Assembly (NCBI RefSeq): GCF_014649695.1
Contig: NZ_BMTN01000003.1
Coordinates: 434,001-498,000 of the forward strand
From: Streptomyces kurssanovii
GTDB lineage: Bacteria > Actinomycetota > Actinomycetes > Streptomycetales > Streptomycetaceae
Direction: 5' to 3'
Length of the DNA: 64,000 nucleotides
Shown: one piece after another, positions 17,471 to 25,571 of the stretch
Position numbering within the stretch: the first letter of the stretch is position 1
How the letters are laid out: every line of letters begins with the position of its first letter
Position numbers and translations under genes: made by a program
The notes under the pieces: generated by a model
Seen by the model: the letters and a program-made list of their open reading frames with translations, nothing else
What the model was told of the DNA's origin: nothing
Database searches by the model: none

Positions 17471-19561
17471 GTGATTTCGAAAGCCATTCGCATGGCACGC
17501 GTGGGCAGCGGACCGGAGCTGGCAGCCGCGCTCCTGCTGATGCTGGGATTCCCCTGCGTCATGCTCGCGGCGATAATCCCCAGCCTCTGGTTCTTCGCAG
17601 TGGCCGCCGCCGTGACGTACGCGGCGGACCAGTTCCTGCACCAGCGGTCGAGCTATCTGATCAACCGGCTCGCCAAGGTCCGGGCCGGCCTGTCGATCCG
17701 GTTCCTGGTCCGCCAGCTGCTGCTCGTGCTGCTGCTGTCCCGGATGGGCTTCGCGGACGAGCCCGTCTTCTATGTGACGGTCGCCTGCCTGCTCGGCTTC
17801 TACGGTCTCCAGGCGCCGCACGGCGCGATGGTCACGCTGATCCGGCTGCGCCGCAAACTGCCCGTGGTCACGCGCAATGTCGATCTGAGCCGGGTGCGCA
17901 TCCCGGACGCGCCGCCGCGCCCGCTGCTGGACCGCTCGGCGGAGAAGATGCTCCACCTCGACGTCTTCTCCTTCATCGGTGTGCTGATCGCCGTCGGGAC
18001 CGACCGCACCGTCTTCGCGTACGCCGGACTCGGGCTCACGCTCCTCCTCGCGGTCGTGTACCTGGCGCTGCTCGTCCCGCACCTGCGGCCGGGCCGTCTC
18101 GTACCGCCGCCGGACAAGGTGCTGGCCGGCGTGGACGCGTGGCTGCGTGAGTACAAGCCGACGGTGATGCTCTACTTCTCCGGCTCCAGGGAGTCGGCGT
18201 ACCAGGTCAACATGTGGCTCGACACCATGGCCAAGATCGACGGCCGGCCGCTGATCGTCCTGCGTGAGCGCAACATCGTGCCGCAGCTCGGCGCCACGTC
18301 CGTCCCGGTGATCTGTGTGCCCGGCGGGGTGCACCTGATGAACCTGGACCTGTCGACGGTCCGGGTCGCGCTGTACGCCGCCAACGTCGGCAAGAACATC
18401 CACATGCTGCGCGTACCGACCATGAAGCACGTCTTCATCGGCCACGGCGACAGCGACAAGCTCGCCAGCGTCAACCCGTACAGCAAGGTCTACGACGAGG
18501 TGTGGACCGCCGGCCGGGCCGGCCGCGACCGGTACGCCCTCGCCGACGTCGGTGTGCGCGGCGAGGACATCGTCGAGGTGGGCCGCCCCCAGCTCGCGCC
18601 CATCCGGGCATGGACGGGCGGGCCGCAGAAGCCGATCCCGACGGTCCTGTACGCCCCCACCTGGGAGGGCTGGGACGACAACCCCGGCAACACCTCCCTG
18701 CTGCTGGCCGGCGAGAATATCGTGGAGCGGCTGCTGAACGCCGAGCACCCCATCCGGCTCATCTACAAGCCGCACCCGTTCACCGGCACCCGCAGCGCGG
18801 AGGCCAAGGCCGTCGACGCGCGGATCAGGGCACTGGTCGAGGCGGCCGCCGCGGCCCGGGCGATCGACCCCCGGTGGACGGCGGAAGCGGAGGCCGACGC
18901 CGCGGACCACGCAGCCGCGCGCCTCGTGCTGGAGCGCGCCGAAGCACGCCTCGCGGAACTGTCGGGCGTCTCCAAGGCCGGCGGGGACGAGGCGGAGGAG
19001 GCCCGCGACTCGGTGGCCGACCCGGCGCGCGAGGCCGAGATCATGAGGCTCAAGGACGAGTGGAACGCCGCGTACTGGCGCTCCTTCGGCTGGTGGGAGC
19101 ACCGGGTCATCACCGGTCCCGAGCCGCGCCTGTACGACTGCTTCAACGAGTCGGACGGCATGGTCTCCGACATCTCCAGCGTGGTCTCCGACTACATCGC
19201 GAGCGGCAAGCCGTACGCGGTCACCGACTCGGCGGGCCTGGGAGAGGCGGAGTTCCGGCGGCAGAACACCGCCGTGCGTGCCGCTGTGATCCTCTCCAAC
19301 AGCGCCGCGGAGCTGGACGAGCTGCTCGCGGCCGTCGCCGACGGCGCGGCGGACACCCGGGCCGAGGCCCGGCGGGAGCTCAAGGAGTACCTGCTCGGCC
19401 CCGACGAGCCGACGTCCCTCCAGCAGTTCGACGCGGCGGTACAGGCGCTGGCCGCCAAGGCGGAGGCACGCAATCTCGCGCTGCAGCAGCGGCTCGCGGG
19501 GCCCGAGCAGGCGCCCGGGCTCGACGACTCGCCCGTGGGCGACACAGCGGTGGGCGGCTGA
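17471..19561 (+). CDS. Membrane-anchored TagF/CDP-glycerol glycerophosphotransferase-like protein
   Basis: 696 residues. The N-terminal third has about four to five hydrophobic stretches (for example LAAALLLMLGFPCVML at about 17-32, LLLVLLLSRMGF, LTLLLAVVYLALLV near 200). From about 230 it resembles the glycerophosphotransferase domain of TagB/TagF/TarL enzymes: KHVFIGHGDSDK at about 317-328, VLYAPTWEG, LIYKPHP, and late SDGMVSDISSVVSDYIASGKP at about 560-580. Those enzymes move polyol phosphate from CDP-glycerol or CDP-ribitol. With the upstream CDP-ribitol enzyme, a poly- or mono-ribitol-phosphate transferase is the best guess. Unusual are the membrane-helix N-terminus, where TagF normally uses an amphipathic surface, and an Ala/Glu-rich helical insert at about 450-540 between the two halves of the catalytic domain. 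GTG start, with GGAG upstream. Confidence 0.82.
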   Translation: MISKAIRMARVGSGPELAAALLLMLGFPCVMLAAIIPSLWFFAVAAAVTYAADQFLHQRSSYLINRLAKVRAGLSIRFLVRQLLLVLLLSRMGFADEPVFYVTVACLLGFYGLQAPHGAMVTLIRLRRKLPVVTRNVDLSRVRIPDAPPRPLLDRSAEKMLHLDVFSFIGVLIAVGTDRTVFAYAGLGLTLLLAVVYLALLVPHLRPGRLVPPPDKVLAGVDAWLREYKPTVMLYFSGSRESAYQVNMWLDTMAKIDGRPLIVLRERNIVPQLGATSVPVICVPGGVHLMNLDLSTVRVALYAANVGKNIHMLRVPTMKHVFIGHGDSDKLASVNPYSKVYDEVWTAGRAGRDRYALADVGVRGEDIVEVGRPQLAPIRAWTGGPQKPIPTVLYAPTWEGWDDNPGNTSLLLAGENIVERLLNAEHPIRLIYKPHPFTGTRSAEAKAVDARIRALVEAAAAARAIDPRWTAEAEADAADHAAARLVLERAEARLAELSGVSKAGGDEAEEARDSVADPAREAEIMRLKDEWNAAYWRSFGWWEHRVITGPEPRLYDCFNESDGMVSDISSVVSDYIASGKPYAVTDSAGLGEAEFRRQNTAVRAAVILSNSAAELDELLAAVADGAADTRAEARRELKEYLLGPDEPTSLQQFDAAVQALAAKAEARNLALQQRLAGPEQAPGLDDSPVGDTAVGG

Positions 19562-19573
19562 GCGACCCGTCCG

Positions 19574-19616
19574 CAGCGGCCCGGTGGCGTCCCCCAGGGA
19601 TGGCACCGGGCCGCTG
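19574..19616 (+). terminator. Strong hairpin after the TagF-like gene
   Basis: CAGCGGCCCGGTG (19574-19586) pairs perfectly with CACCGGGCCGCTG (19604-19616), followed by TCGTCTTC. Confidence 0.8.
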
Positions 19617-19660
19617 TCGTCTTCATGGCCCGCGGCACGCGTCGGGCGTGATGTGCACAT

Positions 19661-19688
19661 TTGACCGGAGGGTCGCTCGCCGCAACCT
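19661..19688 (+). promoter_or_regulatory. Candidate promoter for the GT2-rmlABD operon
   Basis: TTGACC (19661-19666), 16 bases, CAACCT (19683-19688). It closely resembles the rplU promoter candidate. It would start transcription about 15 bases before the GT2 start codon, consistent with the lack of a clear ribosome-binding site there. Confidence 0.45.
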
Positions 19689-19710
19689 TTGCCCGGTTCG
19701 GGTTGTCTGT

Positions 19711-20970
19711 ATGTCCATGAATGACAGTCTCGTGCCCGACGTCACGGTTGTCGTCGGCGCCTATGAAGCAATGCCGTATCTGGTCCGCTGCCTGGAGTCG
19801 GTGGAGTCGCAGACCATGGGCGCCGACCGCATCGAGATCGTCGCGGTCGACGACGGTTCGACGGACGGCACGGGCGAGTACCTCGAGGAGTTCGCCGCCC
19901 GCAGCAAGGTGCGCACCACGCTGGTCCGGCAGGCGAACTCCGGTGGGCCGAGCGGCCCGCGCAACGTCGGTCTCTCCCTCGCGCGGGGCCGCTACGTCTT
20001 CTTCCTCGACGCCGACGACTTCCTCGGCGACGAGGCGCTGGACCGGATGGTCACCATGGCGGACCGCGCCGGGACGGACGTGGTGCTCGGCAGGATGGCC
20101 GGCCGGGGGCGCGGCGTTCCCCGCTCGATGTTCCACGAGAGCGTCGAGCGTGCCGACGTGTACTCGTCACGGATCATCTACGCGCTCAGCGCCCAGAAGC
20201 TGTTCCGGCGCGAGATGCTGTGCCGGCTCGGCCTCACCTTCGACGAGAGTCTCCCCACGGGTGAGGACTCGCTGTTCACGATGGAGGCGTATCTCGCCGG
20301 CAACGGCGTCTCCGTGGTCGCGGACTACGACTGTTACTACCTGGTCGGCCGCGAGGACGGTAAACACGCCACCCGGCGCGGGACCTACGCGGACCGCTTC
20401 GAGGCGCTGACCGGTCTGACCCGGGTGATCGCCCGGCTGGAGCCGCCGGGGCCGCGCCGCGATCTGCTGATGGTCCGGCCGTTCACCGTGGGCCTGCTCC
20501 AGCAGTTCGGCCCGGGCTTCCTGCGGCAACCGGAATCGGAGCAGCGCGACAAGCTGCGGCTGGCGGCCGCCATGACCGGCTACTGGAACGACGGTGTCGC
20601 CGGCCACGTCAGGGTGGGGGACAGGCTGGTGCTGGAGTGCGTCGCGAGAGGCCGGCTCGACCTGCTGAAGGACATGGTGGAGTTCACCGCCGCCAAGTCG
20701 GTTCCCGAAGTGGTCCGTGAGCCCCGGACGGGACGCCGGGCCTGCGTGTATCTCGCCTATCCGCACTTCAGGGACGCCGCGGCGGATCTGCCCGACGCGC
20801 TGTACGCCGTCACCGTGCCCGACTGGGCCGGCAGCTGCCGGGTCCTGCCGCCCGAGGCGCAGGCCCTCACCGTCCGGAGGGTGGTGCGCGGGGTGCGCAG
20901 ACGGGTACGGCGCCTCGTGCGCAGCGCCCGGAATCGGAACACAGCGTCTGTGCAGCAGAACCGTGGGTAA
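19711..20970 (+). CDS. GT2 family glycosyltransferase
   Basis: 419 residues from ATG 19711 (a second ATG at 19717 is equally possible). GT-A fold: DVTVVVGAYEAMPYLVRCLES, the nucleotide-binding VDDGSTDGT at about 46-54, GPRNVGLSLARG, and the DXD-type metal site FLDADDFLG at about 98-106. The C-terminal part has no recognised domain and ends in a very basic Arg-rich stretch (RRVRRLVRSARNRN) that may bind the membrane. It is placed 60 bases before rmlA and so probably shares a transcript with the dTDP-rhamnose genes. It is a candidate rhamnosyltransferase on context alone. Confidence 0.85.
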   Translation: MSMNDSLVPDVTVVVGAYEAMPYLVRCLESVESQTMGADRIEIVAVDDGSTDGTGEYLEEFAARSKVRTTLVRQANSGGPSGPRNVGLSLARGRYVFFLDADDFLGDEALDRMVTMADRAGTDVVLGRMAGRGRGVPRSMFHESVERADVYSSRIIYALSAQKLFRREMLCRLGLTFDESLPTGEDSLFTMEAYLAGNGVSVVADYDCYYLVGREDGKHATRRGTYADRFEALTGLTRVIARLEPPGPRRDLLMVRPFTVGLLQQFGPGFLRQPESEQRDKLRLAAAMTGYWNDGVAGHVRVGDRLVLECVARGRLDLLKDMVEFTAAKSVPEVVREPRTGRRACVYLAYPHFRDAAADLPDALYAVTVPDWAGSCRVLPPEAQALTVRRVVRGVRRRVRRLVRSARNRNTASVQQNRG

Positions 20971-21030
20971 AGTCGAAAGAGCTGAGCGGTATCCGCTCGG
21001 GGAACATCACTCGACTCGAGGACATGAATC

Positions 21031-22098
21031 GTGAAGGCACTCGTTCTCTCCGGAGGGGCGGGCACCCGCCTGCGTCCCATCACGCACACCTCGGCCAAGC
21101 AACTGGTTCCCGTCGCGAACAAGCCGGTGCTCTTCTACGGCCTCGAGGCGATCGCGGAAGCGGGGATCACCGACGTGGGCGTGATCGTCGGCGACACCGC
21201 CGACGAGATCAGGGAAGCCGTCGGGGACGGGTCCCGATTCGGTGTGAAAATCACCTACATTCCGCAGGAGAAGCCGCTCGGCCTGGCGCACGCCGTCGCC
21301 ATTTCGAGGGACTTCCTCGGCGAGGACGATTTCGTGATGTACCTCGGTGACAACTTCATCGTCGGCGGCATCACCGGCCTCGTCGACGAGTTCCGTACGG
21401 AACGCCCGGACGCGCAGATCCTGCTGACCAAGGTGCCCGACCCGACGTCCTTCGGCGTCGCCGAACTCGACGGGGACGGCCGTGTCGTGGGCCTGGAGGA
21501 GAAGCCGAAGGAGCCGAAGAGCGATCTCGCCCTCGTCGGCGTCTACCTCTTCACCCCTGCCGTGCACGAGGCCGTGCGGTCCATCGAGCCCTCCTGGCGA
21601 GGTGAGTTGGAGATCACCCACGCCATCCAGTGGCTCATCGACCAGCGCCGCGACGTGCGCTCGACGACCATCGCGGGCTACTGGAAGGACACCGGCAACG
21701 TCACCGACATGCTCGAGGTCAACCGCTCCGTGCTGGAGACGGTGGAGCCGAGCAACGACGGCGAGGTCGACCGGAGCAGCGAGATCATCGGCCGGGTCCG
21801 GATCGAGAAGGGGGCGCGGATCACCAACAGCCGCATCGTGGGCCCCGCGATCATCGGTGGTGACACGGTGATCAGCGACTCGTACGTCGGCCCCTTCACC
21901 TCCGTCTCGGAGGCGTGCCGGATCCAGGACAGCGAGATCGAGTACTCCATCGTCCTGCGCGGCGCCTCCATCACCGGAGTGCGGCGTGTGGAGGCCTCGC
22001 TGATCGGCCGGGACGTCGAGGTCACGCCCTCTCCACGCAACCCGTCCTCCCACCGACTCGTGCTCGGCGACCACAGCAAGGTACAGATCTCCTCATGA
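21031..22098 (+). CDS. rmlA: Glucose-1-phosphate thymidylyltransferase (long form)
   Basis: First enzyme of dTDP-rhamnose synthesis: glucose 1-phosphate + dTTP to dTDP-glucose. It has 355 residues, the length of the StrD-like long form rather than the roughly 290-residue RfbA form. Signature LSGGAGTRLRPITHTSAKQL at the N-terminus, YLGDN for the metal/nucleotide site, and a C-terminal left-handed beta-helix region with hexapeptide-like repeats (KGARITNSRIVGPAIIGGD). GTG start, with GAGGAC upstream. Its stop overlaps the rmlB start (ATGA). Confidence 0.95.
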   Translation: MKALVLSGGAGTRLRPITHTSAKQLVPVANKPVLFYGLEAIAEAGITDVGVIVGDTADEIREAVGDGSRFGVKITYIPQEKPLGLAHAVAISRDFLGEDDFVMYLGDNFIVGGITGLVDEFRTERPDAQILLTKVPDPTSFGVAELDGDGRVVGLEEKPKEPKSDLALVGVYLFTPAVHEAVRSIEPSWRGELEITHAIQWLIDQRRDVRSTTIAGYWKDTGNVTDMLEVNRSVLETVEPSNDGEVDRSSEIIGRVRIEKGARITNSRIVGPAIIGGDTVISDSYVGPFTSVSEACRIQDSEIEYSIVLRGASITGVRRVEASLIGRDVEVTPSPRNPSSHRLVLGDHSKVQISS

Positions 22099-23081
22099 CA
22101 ACGAAGATCCTGGTGACCGGTGGCGCCGGTTTCATCGGCTCCCACTACGTCCGCACGCTGCTCGGCCCCGGCGGGCCGGGTGACGTGGCAGTCACCGTGC
22201 TCGACAAGCTCACCTACGCGGGCAACCCGGCCAACCTCGACGAGGTCCGCGACCATCCCGGCTTCGGCTTCGTGCAGGGCGACATCTGCGACGCCGAACT
22301 CGTCGGCAAGCTCATGGCGGAGCACGACCAGGTGGTCCACTTCGCCGCCGAGTCGCATGTGGACCGCTCCATCGACGGCGGCGCGGAGTTCGTGCGCACC
22401 AACGTGCTCGGCACCCACACGCTGGTCGACGCCGCCCACCGGGCCGGCGTCGAGCGGTTCGTCCACATCTCCACCGACGAGGTCTACGGCTCGATCGACG
22501 AGGGCTCCTGGCCGGAGACGCACCCGCTCGAGCCCAACTCGCCGTACTCGTCGGCCAAGGCGTCCAGCGACCTGATCGCCCTGTCGTACCACCGCACCCA
22601 CGGTCTGGACGTCCGGGTGACCCGCTGCTCCAACAACTACGGGCACCACCACTTCCCCGAGAAGGTCATCCCGCTGTTCATCACCAACCTGCTGGACGGC
22701 GGGAAGGTCCCGCTCTACGGCGACGGCGGCAACGTCCGGGACTGGCTGCACATCGACGACCACGTCCAGGGCATCGAACTCGTCCGCACCAAGGGCCGCT
22801 CCGGCGAGGTCTACAACATCGGCGGCGGCACCGAGCTGTCCAACAAGGAGCTCACCTGGCTGCTGCTGGAGGCCTGCGGCGCGGACTGGGACACCAGCGT
22901 CGAGTACGTCACCGACCGCAAGGGCCACGACCGCCGCTACTCGGTCGACTGCACCAAGATCCGCGCGGAGCTCGGCTACGAGCCGCGCAAGGACTTCGCC
23001 ACCGGGCTCGCGGAGACCGTCCAGTGGTACCGCGACAACCGTGCCTGGTGGGAGCCCCTGAAGGAGCGTGCGGCGCTGTGA
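22095..23081 (+). CDS. rmlB: dTDP-glucose 4,6-dehydratase
   Basis: Second enzyme of dTDP-rhamnose synthesis, converting dTDP-glucose to dTDP-4-keto-6-deoxyglucose with bound NAD. 328 residues. Extended SDR fold with GGAGFIGSHYVR at the N-terminus, HISTDEVYG (the Asp/Glu catalytic pair), the YSSAK active-site Tyr/Lys, and RCSNNYGHHHFPEKVIP typical of RmlB. The start at 22095 overlaps the rmlA stop by 4 bases; longer upstream frames are rmlA shadows. It is coupled to rmlD by GTGA. Confidence 0.97.
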   Translation: MTTKILVTGGAGFIGSHYVRTLLGPGGPGDVAVTVLDKLTYAGNPANLDEVRDHPGFGFVQGDICDAELVGKLMAEHDQVVHFAAESHVDRSIDGGAEFVRTNVLGTHTLVDAAHRAGVERFVHISTDEVYGSIDEGSWPETHPLEPNSPYSSAKASSDLIALSYHRTHGLDVRVTRCSNNYGHHHFPEKVIPLFITNLLDGGKVPLYGDGGNVRDWLHIDDHVQGIELVRTKGRSGEVYNIGGGTELSNKELTWLLLEACGADWDTSVEYVTDRKGHDRRYSVDCTKIRAELGYEPRKDFATGLAETVQWYRDNRAWWEPLKERAAL

Positions 23082-23974
23082 GCTGGCTGGTCACCGGCGC
23101 CGGCGGCATGCTCGGCCGGGACGTCGTCGCCCGGCTGGCCGCGGAGGGCGTGCCCGCCGTCGCCGTCACGCGCGCGGACCTGGACATCACCGACCCCGAC
23201 GCCGTGCGCTCCTGCCTGGTGGCCCACCGCCCCGCCGTCGTGGTGAACTGCGCCGCGTGGACGGACGTCGACGGCGCGGAGGAGCGCGAGGACGCCGCCC
23301 TGGCCGTCAACGGCACCGGCGCGAGGAACGTGGCGGAGGCCTGCAAGGAGAGCGGCGCCGTCCTGCTGCACATCTCCACCGACTACGTCTTCGCGGGCGA
23401 CGCCACCCTGCCCTACGCCGAGGACGCCCCCACCGCGCCGCGCAGCGCCTACGGGCGCACCAAGCTCGCGGGGGAGCGGGCCGTGCTCGAGTTGCTGCCG
23501 GAGACCGGTCATGTGGTCCGTACGGCCTGGCTCTACGGCGTGGGCGGCCCCAACTTCGTCCGCACCATGATCCGGCTGGAGGCGGCCAGGGACACCGTCG
23601 ACGTCGTCGACGACCAGCTCGGCCAGCCCACGTGGAGCGCCGACCTCGCCGGTCTGCTCGTGCGGCTGGGGCAGGCGGCGGTGGCCGGGACCGTCCCCGC
23701 GGGCGTCCACCACGGCACCAGCCGGGGCGGGACCACCTGGTACGGCTTCACCAGGGAGATCTTCCGGCTGCTGGGCGCGGACCCGGACCGGGTACGGCCG
23801 ACGGACAGCGGGGCCTTCACGCGCCCGGCGCCCCGTCCTTCGTACAGCGTCCTCGGGCACGAAGGCTGGCGGGGCACCGGGATCGAACCTGTTCGCGACT
23901 GGCGCGAGGCGATCGCAGAAGCGTTCCCCGCACTGGTGGAAGCAGAGCGCGGAACGGGTGCTACTGGCCGGTAG
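23078..23974 (+). CDS. rmlD: dTDP-4-dehydrorhamnose reductase
   Basis: Final enzyme of dTDP-rhamnose synthesis, an NAD(P)H-dependent reductase. 298 residues. Rossmann motif VTGAGGMLGRDVV at the N-terminus, VNCAAWTDVDGAE, HISTDYVFAGD, YGRTKLAGE with the catalytic Tyr/Lys, and RTAWLYG. GTG 23078 overlaps the rmlB stop and has AAGGAG 12 bases upstream. The partner epimerase RmlC is not in this operon but on the opposite strand 930 bases downstream. Confidence 0.95.
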   Translation: MSWLVTGAGGMLGRDVVARLAAEGVPAVAVTRADLDITDPDAVRSCLVAHRPAVVVNCAAWTDVDGAEEREDAALAVNGTGARNVAEACKESGAVLLHISTDYVFAGDATLPYAEDAPTAPRSAYGRTKLAGERAVLELLPETGHVVRTAWLYGVGGPNFVRTMIRLEAARDTVDVVDDQLGQPTWSADLAGLLVRLGQAAVAGTVPAGVHHGTSRGGTTWYGFTREIFRLLGADPDRVRPTDSGAFTRPAPRPSYSVLGHEGWRGTGIEPVRDWREAIAEAFPALVEAERGTGATGR

Positions 23975-24004
23975 ACATTTACGTCCGGGCCACGTACACG
24001 CTAA

Positions 24005-24041
24005 CTTCGCTGGGAATCAATCAATTTGATTCCCAGCGAAG
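24005..24041 (+). promoter_or_regulatory. Perfect 16-bp hairpin overlapping a ribosome-binding site
   Basis: CTTCGCTGGGAATCAA (24005-24020) is exactly complementary to 24026-24041, with a TCAAT loop. The 3' arm runs into the likely ribosome site GAAGGG (24038-24043) of the methyltransferase starting at 24052. It is AT-richer than its surroundings and has no T-run. It may hide the ribosome site, attenuate read-through from rmlD, or bind a protein. Confidence 0.6.
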
Positions 24042-24051
24042 GGTTCGATCG

Positions 24052-24846
24052 GTGGATCGCCACGGTTTTCTGCGTCAACTGCACCGCACGTACAAACCCC
24101 GTAATTATCTCGAAATCGGGGTCAACGACGGACGCAGTCTGGCACTCTCCCGGGTCCCTTCCGTCGCGATCGACCCCGCGTTCCGTGTCGTGACGAGCAT
24201 CAGTTGCGATGTTCACCTCGTCAGGGCCACCAGTGACGACTTCTTCGCGCGCAAGGACCCGCTGGTGCATCTGCGCACCGGCCGCAATCCCTTCCGCGCC
24301 CTTGCCCGCAAGGACCCGCTGAATGTGCTCGGCGGAGAGCCGAAGCTCGAACTGTCCTTCATCGACGGAATGCACCTCTTCGAGTACGCGCTCCGCGACT
24401 TCATGAACGTCGAGCGGCATTCACGCTGGTCCAGCGTGATCGTGCTCGACGACATGCTCCCGAGGAACGTCGACGAGGCCGCGCGCGACCGGCACACCAA
24501 GTTCTGGGCGGGCGATGTCTACAAGGTCGCCCAGGTCCTGCGGAAGTACCGCCCCGACCTGCTCGTCGTCGAGGTCGACACCGCGCCGACCGGAGTCGTG
24601 GCGATCTTCGGCGCCGACCCGGAGAGCACCGTCCTCAAGAACGCGTACGACAAGATCATCGAAGAGTACGTCGTGCCCGACCCGCAGGACGTCCCCGAGG
24701 AGATCCTCGTCCGCAAGAACGCCGTCCAGCCGGAGGCGCTGCTCGGCGCCGACTTCTGGCCCGCCCTGATCAAGGCCCGCACGCTGCGGCGGCCGCGCTC
24801 GGCCTTCGCGCCGGTGCGCAGGAGCATCGAGAGGCTCACGGGCTGA
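24052..24846 (+). CDS. Class I SAM-dependent methyltransferase (Methyltransf_24-like)
   Basis: 264 residues from GTG 24052 (DRHGFLRQLHRTYKPRNYLE). The SAM-binding motif I is YLEIGVNDGRSL at about 18-29, followed by SVAIDP and the motif LSFIDGMHLFEYALRD, typical of small-molecule or glycan O-methyltransferases of this family. It is probably responsible for methylating a sugar or ribitol of the polymer (inference from context). The same frame is open far upstream through rmlD but only as a shadow. A perfect hairpin lies just before the start, and a bidirectional terminator follows the stop. Confidence 0.8.
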   Translation: MDRHGFLRQLHRTYKPRNYLEIGVNDGRSLALSRVPSVAIDPAFRVVTSISCDVHLVRATSDDFFARKDPLVHLRTGRNPFRALARKDPLNVLGGEPKLELSFIDGMHLFEYALRDFMNVERHSRWSSVIVLDDMLPRNVDEAARDRHTKFWAGDVYKVAQVLRKYRPDLLVVEVDTAPTGVVAIFGADPESTVLKNAYDKIIEEYVVPDPQDVPEEILVRKNAVQPEALLGADFWPALIKARTLRRPRSAFAPVRRSIERLTG

Positions 24847-24858
24847 GCCGTTCCCCTC

Positions 24859-24887
24859 ACGCCCCGGATCCGACGGATCCGGGGCGT
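24859..24887. terminator. Bidirectional terminator between methyltransferase and rmlC
   Basis: ACGCCCCGGATCC (24859-24871) pairs perfectly with GGATCCGGGGCGT (24875-24887) over a 3-base loop, between two convergent genes. Confidence 0.85.
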
Positions 24888-24907
24888 CCGTCTGCGTGCC
24901 GCGCCGT

Positions 24908-25507
24908 TCAGCCGCGTGCGGCCAGCTCGGCGTAGTAGGCGCGGCACTCCTCGTACCGCGGCAGCAGGCCCTGGCGCTCCGCCTCCGCCAGCGACGGCGC
25001 CGCGGCGTCCTTGTCGGAGAGCACCGGGGCGATGTCCTGCGGCCAGTCGATGCCCAGACCGGGGTCGAGGGGGTTGAGCCCGTGCTCACGTTCGGGGGCG
25101 TAACCCTCGGAGCAGAGGTAGACGACCGTGGCGTCGTCCGTCAGGGCCATGAACGCGTGCCCCAGGCCCTCCGACAGATAGACGCTGCGGTGGTCCACGT
25201 CGTCCAGACGGACCGCCTCCCACTGGCCGAAGGTCGGTGAGCCGACCCTGATGTCGACCACGACGTCCAGAACGGCGCCCCGCACGCACTTCACGTACTT
25301 CGCCTGGCTCGGCGGAACGTCGGCGAAGTGGACGCCGCGGAGCGTGCCGCGGCTGGAGACGGAGCAGTTGGCCTGGGCGAGCCGCAGACCGTGGCCGGCG
25401 GCTTTCGCGAAGTCGCCTTCCTTGAACCACTCGTGGAAACTCCCGCGGCTGTCCGGGAAGATCTTCGGCTCGTGCACCCAGGCGCCGGTGATGGAGAGCT
25501 GCCGCAT
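24908..25507 (-). CDS. rmlC: dTDP-4-dehydrorhamnose 3,5-epimerase family protein
   Basis: Third enzyme of dTDP-rhamnose synthesis. 199 residues, cupin fold. Recognised by FPDSRGSFHEWF at the N-terminus, TLRGVHFADVPPSQAKYVKC with the catalytic-base His, GAVLDVVVDIRVGSPTFG, and SEGLGHAFMALTDDATVVYL. It is on the minus strand, 64 bases downstream of the large GT2 gene, so it is likely co-transcribed with that gene and not with rmlABD. Other epimerase variants (NovW type) have similar sequences, but the presence of rmlA, B and D favours rhamnose. Confidence 0.92.
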   Translation of the reverse strand: MRQLSITGAWVHEPKIFPDSRGSFHEWFKEGDFAKAAGHGLRLAQANCSVSSRGTLRGVHFADVPPSQAKYVKCVRGAVLDVVVDIRVGSPTFGQWEAVRLDDVDHRSVYLSEGLGHAFMALTDDATVVYLCSEGYAPEREHGLNPLDPGLGIDWPQDIAPVLSDKDAAAPSLAEAERQGLLPRYEECRAYYAELAARG

Positions 25508-25571
25508 GTGATCCTGTCCTCGTTCCGGTGGTGCGGTCAGGTGGCCGATGCCGGGCCCGCGGGTTCGCCGG

